DNA from: Gautieria morchelliformis
Taxonomy: Eukaryota > Basidiomycota > Agaricomycetes > Gomphales > Gomphaceae
Assembly: GCA_015179125.1 (NCBI GenBank)
Contig: WHVA01000242.1
Span: 1 to 64,000, forward strand
Direction of reading: 5' to 3'
DNA: 64,000 nt
Below are positions 22,427 to 33,496 of this stretch, in pieces; position 1 is the first letter of the stretch; each line of letters begins with the position of its first letter. Below the pieces are notes generated by a model. That model saw only the letters and a program-made list of their open reading frames with translations, searched no databases and was not told where the DNA came from. The position numbers were made by a program, and so were the translations under genes.

Positions 22427-24780
22427 GGGTGTGTAAGGGAAAGAGTGGCCGTGGGGAGAGGGTTAATATACAGTTTATCAGGGTTTAGGGTTGACATAGT
22501 GAATTGGTGAGGTATTAGCTGACAATGCTTATGTCTTCTCCATTAGGCCACGGAGGTGTTAGCCGACGCTTATCTCTGGGGGTCTGGGCCGTCACACATC
22601 TGTTTGTGCATCGTGGCATGTACAGCAGGCTCAAGACATGTGGGGCATTGTAGAGGGTTCACTGCAACTGTAGTTGTCACGGTGTTGTGGAGTGGTGCAC
22701 ACATGTCCAGCAACAGCATCTGCAAGTCACTGTGCTTGGTGTCTTCATGCAGAGGAAGGGCTGCGAAAGGGCTGCTGCTGCAGGCTCTCACCCCCCTTCT
22801 ATGGTGTGTCATCCTGGCGCACCCTCAAGTCACTATCCCTTCCCAATACCATTCCATATCACCACTCTCACAAGGACACATTACCACAAGCCTCCTTGTT
22901 TGAAGGGACTGCTAGGATACACACGTGCCATGATGTTTGGGTGACTTGCAGTCCAAGACTTTGATATCTTCCACACTCCTTCCCATCTACCTCCACTCCA
23001 ACATCTGACCTCATGGCTCCACATTTCAGGTGCAGCAACTGCAACATAGGGCATGTCAGGGCCATTCTTGTTGAGGAACACCACTATCTGTTCAAATCCA
23101 CCCTTGATCGACTCCCAATCATTCCCAGTAATGGATGATCTTGGATGCCACTTCCCCAACAACACCTTCCTCTCATGCCATCACTCTCCTTTTTCATGCA
23201 TGTGACCTCAGCTCCATTGGTCTAGGCACCCCACGTCCTGCCTACCCTAGGGAATACTGGACAACCATGGGTAGGTGCGGCAAGGTGGTGGTCTCACTGT
23301 TGGTTGCCATTGCATCTGTGCTTGAGGCTGTTGGGATGCATCAGGAGGGGGAAGGGTATACACGGTCAGCACAGCAATCGTTATGGGGGCAGGCCCTTGC
23401 GGATGGACAAGTGCAGTGATGCACGTGAAGGTTGCGTGTTCTCCATCTGCACTGCCACTGTCAAAACACCACATACACTGCAGCAATAGTGTGACTGGTG
23501 CTGCTACCCAACCCACCACTCGAGTCACCCGTTACATGGTGCCATCCACTCATACACCAACTCCCTCCTGGTACAGCTCACGCAAAGGCACCCCACAACT
23601 TCCAACAACAGCAACCAATATGGGCATGCGCTGCCGACCCCAACAGCGGTATGACCAGCTTACGATGGACCCTGACCCACCCGGTGCATGGGACAGCTAG
23701 GCGGCAGAGGCATCAAGCATCCCATACGATCTGCTGCACACTAGCAGACAACAAAGCGCAGAGAAGAGCGGCAGTTGCAGGCCCCATGACTTGGTGACAG
23801 AACAGGAACCCTCATGCAGGCAGTGTGTGCCTGATAGGGTGCGCAGCTACGTCACCGTGGTGTCTGGGGCATCCCTGTTCAGTCTACAGAGCTACCAAGG
23901 GGTGTGGCCACCAGTGTGTCTGTTCTGCCGAGCACCTACACACTTCCCATCTTCATCTCCGCATTCTCCCTCGTTATACCACATCAGCCCAATGTCTCTC
24001 TCTTCTCTATCTGCATTGTCTGCTCCCCCTCTTCCCCCAGCTCGTGTCCGGCGTGGGAGAATATGCTCGCACGTTGGTAGGAGCTGGTACAGGTAACAGG
24101 AGTGTGACAAGGGGCGCGAGAGCGGGGTGTCATGTTGCAGGGTGGTGGGTGAAGGGATGCGGGTCGCTCGGGTGAACAGTGCTGCACGGAGACGGGGGCC
24201 ATGCGACACCGTACACACCTGCATGCGCTGCGCAGGACTGTCGTGGCTCTCACCGTATCGCGGATGGGAGGAGCCTGCACCGCGGGGCATGATGAGGGTG
24301 TTGTGTTGGCGACGCAGGTCACGGTCGTGTCACCCACGTATGCAGTCACCCTCGACAAGGTCCGGGTATGTAGCGTGGCGATCGGCGAGCTGTCCAGGCT
24401 GCATGCTATGCGGGTCTCTCGTGGCGGCCTCGTCCGTGGGTGGTAGCGCAACCTCACGCCATGTGTCTGTGTACGCGGTACGCATGGGCCGCGCATGCAG
24501 TGAAGCCGCGCGGTCTGGCGATGTTGGTCCACGAGGTGCGGGAGCGCTGCTGCGCGTTTTGCGAGGGGCGGCCGCCTGCGTGGGGGTGTGCTCTGTTTGC
24601 AACCTCAGTACGTCCCCCTGTGGCCGCGCGTGCGTGCATGAGCGGGCGCGGGCACGTTTGTCTGTACGGGACCCCACGTGCATTTGTGACATAGTGACGC
24701 ACGCGAGGGCGGTGGACGTGGTGGTGTGTTTGCACGCGAACAGGAGCGCGGGTAGGAGGCCATGGTGTAGAGCGGCGGTT
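22427..24780. other. LTR-element interior, unassigned
   Basis: Only short frames are seen. A minus-strand stretch at 23165-22900 (WESIKGGFEQIVVFLNKNGP, then YVAVAAPEMW) looks coding but is not recognised. The part at 24100-24780 is G/C-rich and open in several frames by composition. Confidence 0.4.
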
Positions 24781-24786
24781 CGAGGC

Positions 24787-25140
24787 TACTCGTCGTACAA
24801 CCCCTGATAAGCCGCTTGCCTTTGAGCAGCAGCGTCGCGCGGAAATTCATGTGCCTGTTCAGGAAGCGGACACTCTGCGGCAGTGCATCGCTGGAGTTCC
24901 GCTTGCGGTGGAACAGGATTTTGTAGAGCACCATCCATTCACCGGGCTGGCTGGGCGAGCGAGCGAGAAGCAGTGTGCGCGCCAGAACGCGATGGCGTGC
25001 ACCAGCTTCTGCCACTTGTGCGAGATGAGCTCGGCAGAAGCAGGTCGTGCATGGGCAGGTGTTGGAGACAGCGCACGCTCAGCTCCGGTGGGAGCGTGTC
25101 GACGAGGTCGAACACACTCTTTGCGTATGTTTCAAGCTGA
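24787..25140 (-). pseudogene. F-box/WD40-repeat protein fragment captured in the LTR element
   Basis: The minus strand reads an F-box start (FDLVDTLPPELSVRCLQHLP, then MHDLL), the segment HKWQKLVHAIAFWRAHC in a shifted frame, and after a further shift GEWMVLYKILFHRKRN and PQSVRFLNRHMNFRATLLLK GKRL leading into a first WD40 blade. In Met30/Pop1-type F-box/WD40 ubiquitin-ligase subunits the same order is found. The remaining blades are absent and at least two frameshifts are present, so it cannot make a working protein. Confidence 0.65.
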
Positions 25141-25402
25141 AGGATCTACAGGGATACATCGCCAGGAAGACGAGTCAAGGATAATGGCGATGAGATGCAG
25201 CCAGTCACCCATCCTCAATCCACAGACCGCCATGTGTACGTTGTCATCGTTGAAATTGCGCGGCCATCCCCGCGTAGCGTGCGGACGCTCTAGCTGGAGG
25301 AGTCGTCGGGGCGGCGCGTCGTGATGATGAGACGCTCGCAATCCCTGCGGAGCTCACTCTCTGACGTAGCGGTGCACTCCTGCTTCACCGTGTTGAAGTC
25401 AT

Positions 25403-25690
25403 CCAAATACTCCACCAGGAATTCCTGACCAGTTGAGCCTCCATCATTCAGCTGCCGTTGTTTGAGATGGCAAGGAATGGCAGCTTCGGAAACCTTAGAG
25501 ACATCGGCAGCAAGAACTTTAAGTGCGGCATATCTCCAATGCGATAACGGTTGTGCAGAACATCGTCGATGTGTATTGGATGCGAACCCCCCTTTCCAAT
25601 AATATCCAATTGGTTCTAGAAAGGGATATTGCCGGTAGGTAAAGAGTTTAGGGCTCTCCTCGGGGCTCATGTTTGTATGGTGAAGAATAT
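25403..25690 (-). pseudogene. Protein kinase N-lobe fragment (SRPK-like) captured in the LTR element
   Basis: Within a longer frame (25832-25290) the piece EESPKLFTYRQYPFLEPIG... RYAALKVLAADVSKVSEAAI and GQEFLVEYLDDF resembles the N-lobe of fungal SR-protein-kinase-like enzymes: ALKVL carries the ATP Lys, and SEAAIPCHLK would be helix C. The Gly-rich loop is not recognisable, and the rest of the kinase (catalytic loop, DFG) is missing. Assignment rests on motif order only. Confidence 0.5.
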
Positions 25691-26158
25691 GGCAAGGATT
25701 GTGTTGTCCGTGGACCCTTTCCCAGCCGGTCAAAGTTTCTGAACAGGGTACTTGTGCTCTTGAGACCGTACGTCGTGACATCTTTACGGAGCCACAGCCT
25801 TTTTTAGTCCTTCCAGGGCTGTCTTCACCCATCTCTGTTCCTTTTCCATCCCTTCAGATATCTCCTGGTCCATAGACGCACACGTGTGCAGTGTCGACAA
25901 GTGCAAAGACGGGTATGGAAGACGGCGTACAGAGGTAACGGCTGTGTTGCAGGTGCGTGATGTGTGCACATGTGGTACGGCGGTGGGATCGTATTTGGAC
26001 AGCGGTACGTCCAGCCGTTCTTGTTCATTTTCCCTCCAACCTCTTCTTCACAGCTCCTTCCTTTGGTCAGAATTCAATTAAAATGATTGTGGGGTATAGG
26101 AGAGGGTCGGGGACAAGGATTATGCTGCAGGGGGGTTTCGGATGAAGGGAACATGGTG

Positions 26159-26163
26159 GTCGG
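26159..26163. repeat. Target-site duplication GTCGG, left copy
   Basis: This is identical to 26652-26656 and flanks a nested solo LTR. Confidence 0.85.
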
Positions 26164-26651
26164 TGTTGGGTGCATTTATGCTCCTGCACCAAAATCAAGC
26201 ATAATATGTTCGATTTACTGTATGGTGTTCCAATTCTTTCTCACATTGTTCTTGTACCATGCATTCATTTCTCTGATTATTTTCGAAATTTTCGGGTCAC
26301 TCCCTATCTCTCCATTTCATTCTGTTATTCCTATTTTCACAGGCGGCTGCACCCAGCGGAGTTTGAAATGACTTCGACGCGCGAGCCCTTGGGCGCTAAA
26401 GTGCCGGGTGCATGTATATGCCTTCTGAGACAGGATTGTACTCCTCTCTCAGTGACAATAAATTCACTGAGAGAGGCGAGTAGTATTCTTTGTATTTTCA
26501 TAACATGTTGACTGAAAATCATGTAGTACATTTGATTCTAGGTATTGTATTAATATATCAGTGACAATAAATTCACTGAGAGAGTACATTTGATTCTAGC
26601 TTTCTAAGAGCTCTACCGAACCTTCCCTGCCATAACCCAGAGTTGCTAACA
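26164..26651 (+). mobile_element. Nested solo LTR, copia-like ends, copy 1 (hairpin-bearing family)
   Basis: The 488-bp sequence runs TGTTGGGTGCATTTATG...GAGTTGCTAACA and is flanked by perfect GTCGG copies. It is similar, inverted, to 30167-30653. Its second half carries the hairpin CTCTCTCAGTGA/TCACTGAGAGAG near 26452-26483, partly repeated at 26559-26586. It lies inside the 6.2-kb LTR element, so it inserted later than that element's acquisition of this interior. Confidence 0.88.
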
Positions 26652-26656
26652 GTCGG
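26652..26656. repeat. Target-site duplication GTCGG, right copy
   Basis: This is the second copy of the 5-bp duplication flanking the nested solo LTR. Confidence 0.85.
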
Positions 26657-27175
26657 GTGCGATGGTGCAGTTTCAAGGTGTGTGAAGTGCGGGTCGAAGT
26701 GTGGTGTCATGGGTGTGGGCGATGTAGAGTAGACACCAATGGCTTGGGCTGTAGATAGATCGGGATGTAAGTGTCGGGGGGGTTTACGGTGTTGCACGGA
26801 GCGGTGCACCCTACTGCGTGTCAGGCAGCGTTTAACGTGTCGCCTTGAATTGAACCAGAGGGCGGTGCACGGCCCCACGTTCACCCGTTGTCTCCTGCTG
26901 GCGGCGTTCACCTGCACCCGCAGTGGACCGTTACTAGTATGCTGCAGAAGCAAGAACGAGTTTGCGCGGGAAGGGGCACAGTCACTTTGTAAGACCTCGT
27001 TCGTCGCCTTTCGCCTACACCTGCAGTGGACCGCTAATTGTGCGAGTTGAAAGGTCGGTGGGCTTCTGCGTGTGAAGAAGGACAGCGTAGGAAGTGGAAT
27101 CGCAACGCAGGAAAATCGTCTGCGTTTGGATTGCACAACTGTACTGTCAGTCCTCGGTTGGTGATCCGATTCTGC
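26657..27175. other. LTR-element interior next to the 5' LTR, unassigned
   Basis: A minus-strand frame (27136-26573) runs into the solo LTR and is not recognised. I could not match a tRNA primer-binding site next to the LTR at 27175. Confidence 0.35.
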
Positions 27176-27505
27176 TATAAGGGCAACCCTACCTGCTCGT
27201 TGTAAGTCACACAGAGCACTGGTAAGGGGGATCCAAAGATATATAACACAACACTCAGTAACTACATAGGCGACCTACACACCTGGTAAGGGGGATCCAA
27301 AGAGAATCGGGTGAGGATCCCCTTACCTAAGCAACTAACTATACAGCTACTGAGCAGGCCAGACTACCGGACATGAACATGGGTGGGGGAGGATGGAACT
27401 CAAATTTAAGGAAAGGGAGGAACAGGCAAGGACAAGCAGGCGAGGAAGGCAGAAGATAACAGAAGATAAAGGAAATAAGAGGAACCACCAGGCTGTCCCC
27501 TGACA
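27176..27505 (-). repeat. 5' LTR of the 6.2-kb element
   Basis: This is nearly identical to 21290-21618; its outer end CCCTGACA abuts the GGCAG duplication. Confidence 0.88.
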
Positions 27506-27510
27506 GGCAG
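27506..27510. repeat. Target-site duplication GGCAG, right copy
   Basis: This is the second copy of the 5-bp duplication flanking the LTR element. Confidence 0.88.
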
Positions 27511-27949
27511 TCCATTTACAAACTTGCCTGCTAAGTACATTCCTTTATATTTGGAATACGCTTGGACCCTGATAATGTCCTTGAACCTACAGTCTTTTAG
27601 TTTATGGTTCAGTGCTGCTAAGAAACACATTGCCTTCCATCCATATTAACTTGGACTAGTTCTTACATGGATTGCAACCAAGGTACAAATATTAAATTAT
27701 TTCCAGAGTTGTGCTGCAGCATTGTTTGATATTCTTGGAGTCTCGTAAATGACACGTTCTGATAGATTGAAGTGTTAGCAATAACACCAAAGTCTTGAAG
27801 GGTTCCAAAACAACCACCCACTAATCTGATGCTCTAGCAGCAGACTGCAAGTATGCCTGACCATACTCGTGACCCCCTAATGGGATGCAGGTGACAAGGT
27901 GTGAGTGGTTTAGTTAAGAATTCATATTAAGTTAGACGGAGGTTCTGGT

Positions 27950-28750
27950 GAAGTTGGGACATGTGTGATGTAAGAGAGGCTACAGAGTCAAAGGATTCAC
28001 TGATGAAATTGGGTAGAATCTCTTCAATCTGTCTCCAGTATAGAAGAAAGGCCGTGGATGACTATCTACCGATAACCATGACAATCCACGGGTCAATCCC
28101 TAAGAGTAACAGGTGTGATGTCCACCATTGTTTAGTCATGGGCGCCCAGCTGCTGTCAGCTGTTGCAAAGGTGAAGAGGGGGGCGTGTGGAGGGAGGGAT
28201 GCGCTGCACGTGAGGTGGTGTTCAAAGGCTGTGATGGGGTTGCTGTGCTCGGAGATATCGATGAGTTGCAAGTCATCCCCATGGGGGCCCTTGGTTTTTG
28301 TGAAAGGGATGTGGATAGTTGTGAAACGGCGGCGCTGCCTGGCAACACCGTGGGTGATGATTGTTGAGCATGCCACATGGACGGCAGGGTCGAACACATT
28401 ATATGAGGGTATTGTCAGGTCACCCGAGTGACAGCATTCCCAAAATGCTGTGGATGCCACAGTGAATACAGCTGCATCGAAGGAGTTAGTGAGGTCTAAG
28501 TTGTCGCATAGGAAGTTGATGTGTCATTCAGTTGATGCCATCAATGTATGCTGGCTAGCCAGGTGGATATACATGATTCGCTCATGGAGCCATAATTAGT
28601 CACAAAAAGGGCCAGCAGTACCTCAGAGGCTGGCATGCGGTCTCTCTTGGGTAATGCAATTGAGTCACAATACTGGTTGAATCTTAAGATACCGGCACCC
28701 CAGCGCTGGCGGGTGCCTTTGACCACACTGCCGGAACAAACCTTGTGCAT
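27950..28750 (-). pseudogene. Tyrosine recombinase of the DIRS-like element
   Basis: 28750-28545 reads an N-terminal SAM-like region (RWGAGILRFNQYCDSIALPK, SESCISTWLASIH). After a frame break, 28460-28070 reads the catalytic domain (STAFWECCHSGDLTIPSYNV). The end SSTAFLLYWRQIEEILPNFI holds the likely catalytic Tyr. A TAG replaces an expected Trp codon just before it (GR*SSTAF). The usual H-x-x-R box (HSFRIGG-like) before GIDPWIV is missing, apparently deleted, so the enzyme would be inactive. Confidence 0.75.
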
Positions 28751-30161
28751 TCACATGATGTGCTCAGGGGGAAAAGACAAATGTGACATCAGATTTTGTT
28801 CAATAGAATAAGGGGTGTGCCATGATGTGGTGCAGTCAGCAGCAAGAACATGAGGGCAAAACAGAGATGGGGCAAGAAAATTGTTGGGATCGTGCGACAC
28901 TCGTGGTTTATGTTGTCGAGCAGGTTGCGGTAAGGAGGCATTGTCAGCCACCTTCCCTCCTGCTTGCAACGGGCTGGCACAGCGTGCAGCCAATACCTCT
29001 TGTCATCTAAGCATGTGGAAGAAAGGGGGTGAGCTCCTTGGGGAGCGTGAACAGGATGTGGAGGCGTGTGTCAGGTGGACCCATCTCACCGTGAGAGATG
29101 AGATCCGCCCTGTTCTCTGTGGATGGTACATACTTCGTGTCAATTGTGACATTGGTCGGTGCGAGTAGGATGGATGTGCAACAGATGGAGGCATTGCGCT
29201 GTGGATTGCATGAGCAGCCCCTTGCTAGGAAATGACACCGGTATTGTCACTGTTTACGTGCACGTGCGAATCTGTGATGCCAAGAGCATGGATCCAGAGG
29301 GTGGCGATTTCTATGGCTACTGTCTCTACCCAGCCAATGTCTTGCCCTTACCTGTCCCAGCCCAGTTTGAGGCACCAGGCCACCCAACCATTTCCAACTG
29401 TCAGGCCCACACCCCATGATGTTGAGGCATCGACCCAGAGGTCGATGTCCTTGGTGGTGCATGGTAGTAAAGATCGGGAGAGGTTGGGAACCCAGAGTAT
29501 TTCCTTCCACCACTTAAGGTAAAGGCAGACATGCCTATCAATGAAGTTCCAAGAGAATCTATTGGTGGTGAACTTCGGAATGGTGCTCGCAAGCGTGGGT
29601 AAGAATGAGCAGCCCATGGTATGAATGAACGTGACATGTTGCAGCGTCCCAAGGAGTTTCATGGTTGGTAGAAGCTGGGCTCTGTGGCATGAAGCGTATG
29701 AGATGACACGACCAAGAGATTTGATGTGCTTATGTTTGGGGATTGTGACCGTGCGGTCTGCCAGGTCCCATGTGAAACCTACATACTCTGCCATGAACGA
29801 GGAGTCATGGCCCTTGATCCCCACAGGGTGCCAAAGCACCCCCAGAGGGTCAGTTGCATCCATGATCATCGTCAGGTCGATGTCATAGGAGAAGGTGTCC
29901 TGGTTGCATGTGTGTGGGAACAGGGAGGAGAAATCTGGTTGTGTAGGAACATCAGATGGTTCGTGCATGGGTAGGAAATAGTCAACCCAACGAAAGACTG
30001 TCTTTACACCGTGGCCACCTAGTATGTCTACGATGGCGTCGGCAACTGTTCCTTGTTTTATGCCGCCAGCTGTGGCCAGCCTGAATGGGAGGATGTGGTC
30101 AATGTAGATGCTGTCGCGCCATGGGATGGCTGTGTAACATTTGTGTGCGGGCAGGACGTGG

Positions 30162-30166
30162 CACAT
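30162..30166. repeat. Target-site duplication CACAT, one-base mismatch
   Basis: This pairs with CACGT at 30654-30658; the single difference is G to A at a CpG. Confidence 0.65.
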
Positions 30167-30653
30167 TGTAGCAACTCAGGGTTATGGCAGGAAGGTTCGT
30201 TGGAGGTTTTAGAAAGCTAGAATTAAATTCACTCTTTCAGTGAATTTGTTGTCACTAATACATTGATACAATACCTAGAATTAAATTCACTACATGATTT
30301 TGGGTCAACATGATGTAGAAAAATAATAGTAACTACTCGCCTCTTTCAGTGAATTTGTTGTCACTGAAAGAGGGGCGGAAATGTTTCTGAAACCGCATAT
30401 ACCTCGAGCCAGCCCTTTAGCGCCCATGGGCTCGCGCGTCAAAGTCGTTTCAAACACCGCTGGGCAGAGCCGCCTGTGAAAAACAGAAATAACAGAATGA
30501 AATAGAAAATTAAGGAGTGACTCAAAAATTTCGAAAATAATCATGAAAGTGGATGCATAGCAGGAGAACAAAATGAGAAAGAATTGGAGCACCATACAAA
30601 GATTTGAATATATTATGCTTGGATTTGGTGCAGGAGCATATATGCACCCAACA
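30167..30653 (-). mobile_element. Solo LTR, hairpin-bearing family, copy 2
   Basis: On the minus strand it runs TGTTGGGTGCATATATGCTC... to GAGTTGCTACA, 487 bp, the inverted counterpart of 26164-26651. The hairpin is kept but with changed bases in both arms (CTCTTTCAGTGA/TCACTGAAAGAG near 30340-30372). It interrupts the RT of the DIRS-like element. Confidence 0.85.
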
Positions 30654-31442
30654 CACGTCCAGTAGGCTGCAGGTCTAGGCAGGCTGCCTGAGTGCCGGGT
30701 GGGGCTGTGGCGAGCTGTGGGAATGAGTGCACGTCAGCATGATGTGTGACAGTACGGTGTGTGAGACAGGTGCATGTTTTGGGTGTCTGGGTGGGATGTG
30801 GCACTGAGTGCATGGGTGTGTGTGTGGGTGTACATAGTTGTGTGGTGTGATGGGGGAGATCTCGTTGCTGTGGGTGTGGCTCATGATGTCACATGACATG
30901 GATGCGGTGCGTGATGTGTGGTCAGGATGTGGTGGGAAATAAATGTGTGCGGTAGTTATGTATTGAGCTATAAGCCATGCCCAGCTCCACCGTGTTGGGA
31001 AATTGTTTGAGTCGAGCATGTCATTGACCAATGTGTATATTGATCCTCAGACCAAGAAGGTTGTCTCTCCTAATGTGGTAACTCCTTTGAAGCGTTTCTG
31101 ATGAGTCTCCATTTGTCACAGCCAGGCTCTTTTTTGACGAGGCCTAGGGGAGATGTTCAGAAGTGACTGCTGAAGATGACATGGGCTTCCTCAATCGTGA
31201 AAGGGCCTGTGATGCAGCCGGCAGTGATTTCCTCTTGTAGGTGTTCATCTATCAGGTTGGGTTGGTCTAGTGCTGATTTCATGTTCGGGGGTATGAATGT
31301 TTCGGTGAGGTCGGGTGGCGTGCCGATTGGTGAGCCCTGGGTGGTATCTAGTACAACGTTAGGATACAAATTCGAGAGGTTGAAGTGTTCTAGTGAATGA
31401 TGGAAGGTGGTGGCTATGTACAGTGTGATGATCCTGGATCGT

Positions 31443-32930
31443 TCAGATTCTAGGGCAACGGACCACCCAGTGGGAACCTGCAAAGCAAAGGGTGCAGCGG
31501 TGGGGGGGGGTGTCCTTCAGTGGTGGCATGCAGGCATCGGTGAGGTTGAACTTGAAGCAGACGGCAGCTGAGTCTGTGGTGTAGAAGAGCTTCTTGTCTC
31601 TTGCCACAATGTTGGTCTTGCGGTCAGCGTGTCCGTGTAGGGTGGCCAAGGTGCACTGGATGGAAATATGAGGGTCGAGGAGGCCACATTTGAGGCAGAG
31701 CTTCAGCCTCATCTCATGCTCTGCCTTTGCTTGAAAGGGTGCATGGGTCTGTCTGCCATTGTGACATGAAGGGCCCGCATCACCTGGGCCAGGAGCACTG
31801 TATGGCTGGAATCTGTAATTGTTCCTGCTTGTTTGTGAGCGTGGGTGTGCTGCTAGTTCAGAGCAGACTGAGGCTTTTATCAAGTCCACAATCATTTCTT
31901 CGTTCACTTCCCTGTCCGCCAGCAGCCACACATCCGAATACTCAGTGCTATCTGTGTCCGGTGAGAACAGTTTGTTGAAAAGCTGCTGGCGCATCTTGAT
32001 ATCCATAGATAAGAAGGTTTTGAAAGCTGATTTCATGTGGGGATCGGTGCTGCAACAGTTAAAATGGTCGGCCCAGGCCAGCGGGAGTTTGGAGCTTGGT
32101 GCCATACATAGTTCGAGGCATCTGATAAAGTTGTGATAAGCTTCACTGAATAAGGCAAAATCTAGATGCTTCTCGTCGATGAAGTTGGATGGGTTGATCA
32201 GGTGTATTGACTTCGTCATCAATTTGGCTGTCTTTAGATTGAGTTCAAGCCTAATTCAGTCCATGCTCTCTCTCAGGAAGAATGATAGTGAGATTTATGT
32301 GCAGGCTTTGACCATGGCGATGAGTTGAGTGGGAATGGTGTGGTTGTTCAGCTGCTGGGTGTTCACGTCTGCGTCCGCGTCACTGAAGGCATGCGTGGGC
32401 ATGGGGATGGTTGGGACTGGGGGTACCACCACTGCCAGTATGGTCATCGCTGGGTTGGTGGTAAGGGGTTGATTGGTGATGGGCAGTTGGCTGGGGTTAC
32501 TGGTTTGGGTGGCGGTAGCAGGGATTGTCGGCGTGGGGTTGGCCTGTGTGGAGCCGTGTGTCTGTAATTGTGGGTACATTGCGGTGAAGTCAGCGCTGAT
32601 CAGGATGTCTTCGTCCTTGGAAACGTTGGGCTTGTTGCTGGCCCAGCGTCCGGCCCTGACTGTGTTCCTGGCTGCAATGAGACCATTGATCTGGTCTATA
32701 ACCTTGTTCAGGGTCAGTCTTCTTGTGTGCTGGTTGATGCCACGTGAAGAGGTTGGCCTCCTGAGGGATGGTCTGAGGGACAGTGCCATGGTTGAGGAAC
32801 CCAGGTTTGGTACTGGAGGGGCTATATTCCTGGGAGTGGTGTTAGAGGGGGGGACGGGGTTAGGGGGCCTCAGCATCGAAGATGACATCAGTGTCATTCT
32901 AGACGGTGTGGATGGCTCTGGGTGTCCCAT
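31443..32930 (-). pseudogene. Gag-like ORF of the DIRS-like element
   Basis: 32930-32295 is a Pro/Ser/Thr-rich N-terminal part (RRLTLNKVIDQINGLIAARN). After in-frame stops, 32222-31443 continues in the same frame (LDFALFSEAYHNFIRCLELC; WADHFNCCSTDPHMKSAF) to two Cys/His motifs, CLKCGLLDPHISIQC and CTLCFAGSHWVVRCPR. These look like nucleic-acid-binding knuckles of a capsid protein. The stops between the halves may be an intron or decay. Confidence 0.65.
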
Positions 32931-33136
32931 GGAACCACTAGGTACAATGCCGGGGCCATGAAAGAAAACTTCTGCCTGCGTCTTACCAGGGGGGTAGATG
33001 GAGGCGAAAGGAAAGGAATGTCCACATGGAATGACAGTTCTGCTATTTATGGATGTGGCTTACTTCAGCTACTTTAATCAGCCCGGTTGTAGCGCTCGAC
33101 TCGCTGTGCTCATCATTGCTTCAACTTTCCATTTGG

Positions 33137-33378
33137 TCAAGGGAGGGTTGGTGGTGAGAGCCAGGCAGCCCTGACTACATCCCAGTGTAGTATAATATTG
33201 CCTATGGGCTCACTGGCGGTGGGGATCCTTAGACCTTTCTCTTTGGATTTCCCCTCTGTCAGGTGAGAATCCCTTCCCCTGTATATTCTAGTCATTTATG
33301 TATATACTTTGGATTTCCCCTGTGTCAGTATATGTGGTACTGTGGTCTCCACAGCCAGCTAGGGTTGCCCTTGTAGCA
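33137..33378 (+). repeat. Partial LTR, TGTCAGGG/CCCTTACA family (copy C)
   Basis: It shares the TAGTATAAT, CTTTCTCTTTGGATTTCCCC and GCCAGCTAGGGTTGCCCTT blocks with LTR A and inverted LTR B. The left part has diverged and the last bases are CCCTTGTA rather than CCCTTACA. Confidence 0.65.
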
Positions 33379-33496
33379 GAAAAGTCTCCCACTAGAGGAC
33401 CGTCAGTCATACTGCATGTTGCACTTGCCATAGGTGCATTCGGAATCAGAGATAGTGATTCAGAGATTGCAATCTCTTCTGTGCACATCGGTTATG

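Larger units (their letters stand above)
21290..27505 (-). mobile_element. Complete 6.2-kb LTR element, apparently non-autonomous, carrying host-gene fragments
   Basis: Two near-identical LTRs in direct orientation (21290-21618, 329 bp; 27176-27505, 330 bp) enclose 5.56 kb, and GGCAG is duplicated at both outer ends. Read on the minus strand the LTR begins TGTCAGGG, and a purine tract (GAGAGGGGGTGA) precedes the left LTR, which fixes the element on the minus strand. I see no gag, protease, RT or integrase motif inside. Instead there is an ORF of unknown function near the 3' end, fragments of an F-box/WD40 gene and of a kinase gene in the middle, and a nested solo LTR of another family. Mobilisation would need enzymes from a related element. 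The high LTR similarity suggests recent insertion compared with its surroundings. Confidence 0.85.
29030..31483 (-). pseudogene. Reverse transcriptase / RNase H of the DIRS-like element
   Basis: 31483-31000 carries the RT start (NMKSALDQPNLIDEHLQEEI, TIEEAHVIFSSHF; SNNFPTRWSWAWLIAQY). About 250 non-RT bases follow, perhaps a degenerate intron, then APPGTQAACLDLQP near 30690. After the solo LTR the frame resumes at 30166 (HVLPAHKCYTAIPWRDSIYI; KTVFRWVDYFLPMHE, where the catalytic VDD is changed to VDY). RNase H follows (DIDLWVDASTSWGVGLTVG; then HVHVNSDNTGVISC and ENRADLISHG near 29085). Several frameshifts are present. Confidence 0.8.
27950..32930 (-). mobile_element. DIRS-like tyrosine-recombinase retroelement, decayed
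   Basis: The minus strand carries, in order, a gag-like ORF with Cys/His motifs (32930-31443), reverse transcriptase and RNase H (31483-29030), and a tyrosine recombinase (28750-27950). This gag-RT/RH-YR order defines DIRS-type elements, which lack integrase and LTRs of the usual kind. The split direct or inverted terminal repeats were not located. A solo LTR of the hairpin-bearing family interrupts RT at 30167-30653. Confidence 0.8.

Noticed and set aside
24127-24807. 226-codon plus-strand ORF in the LTR element
   Set aside because: Arg/Cys/Ala-rich from G/C composition, with overlapping open frames on the other strand and no motif.
26164-30653. The two hairpin-bearing LTRs as a terminal inverted repeat element
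   Set aside because: Each copy has independent flanking duplications, and one end of the 6.2-kb LTR element lies between them.
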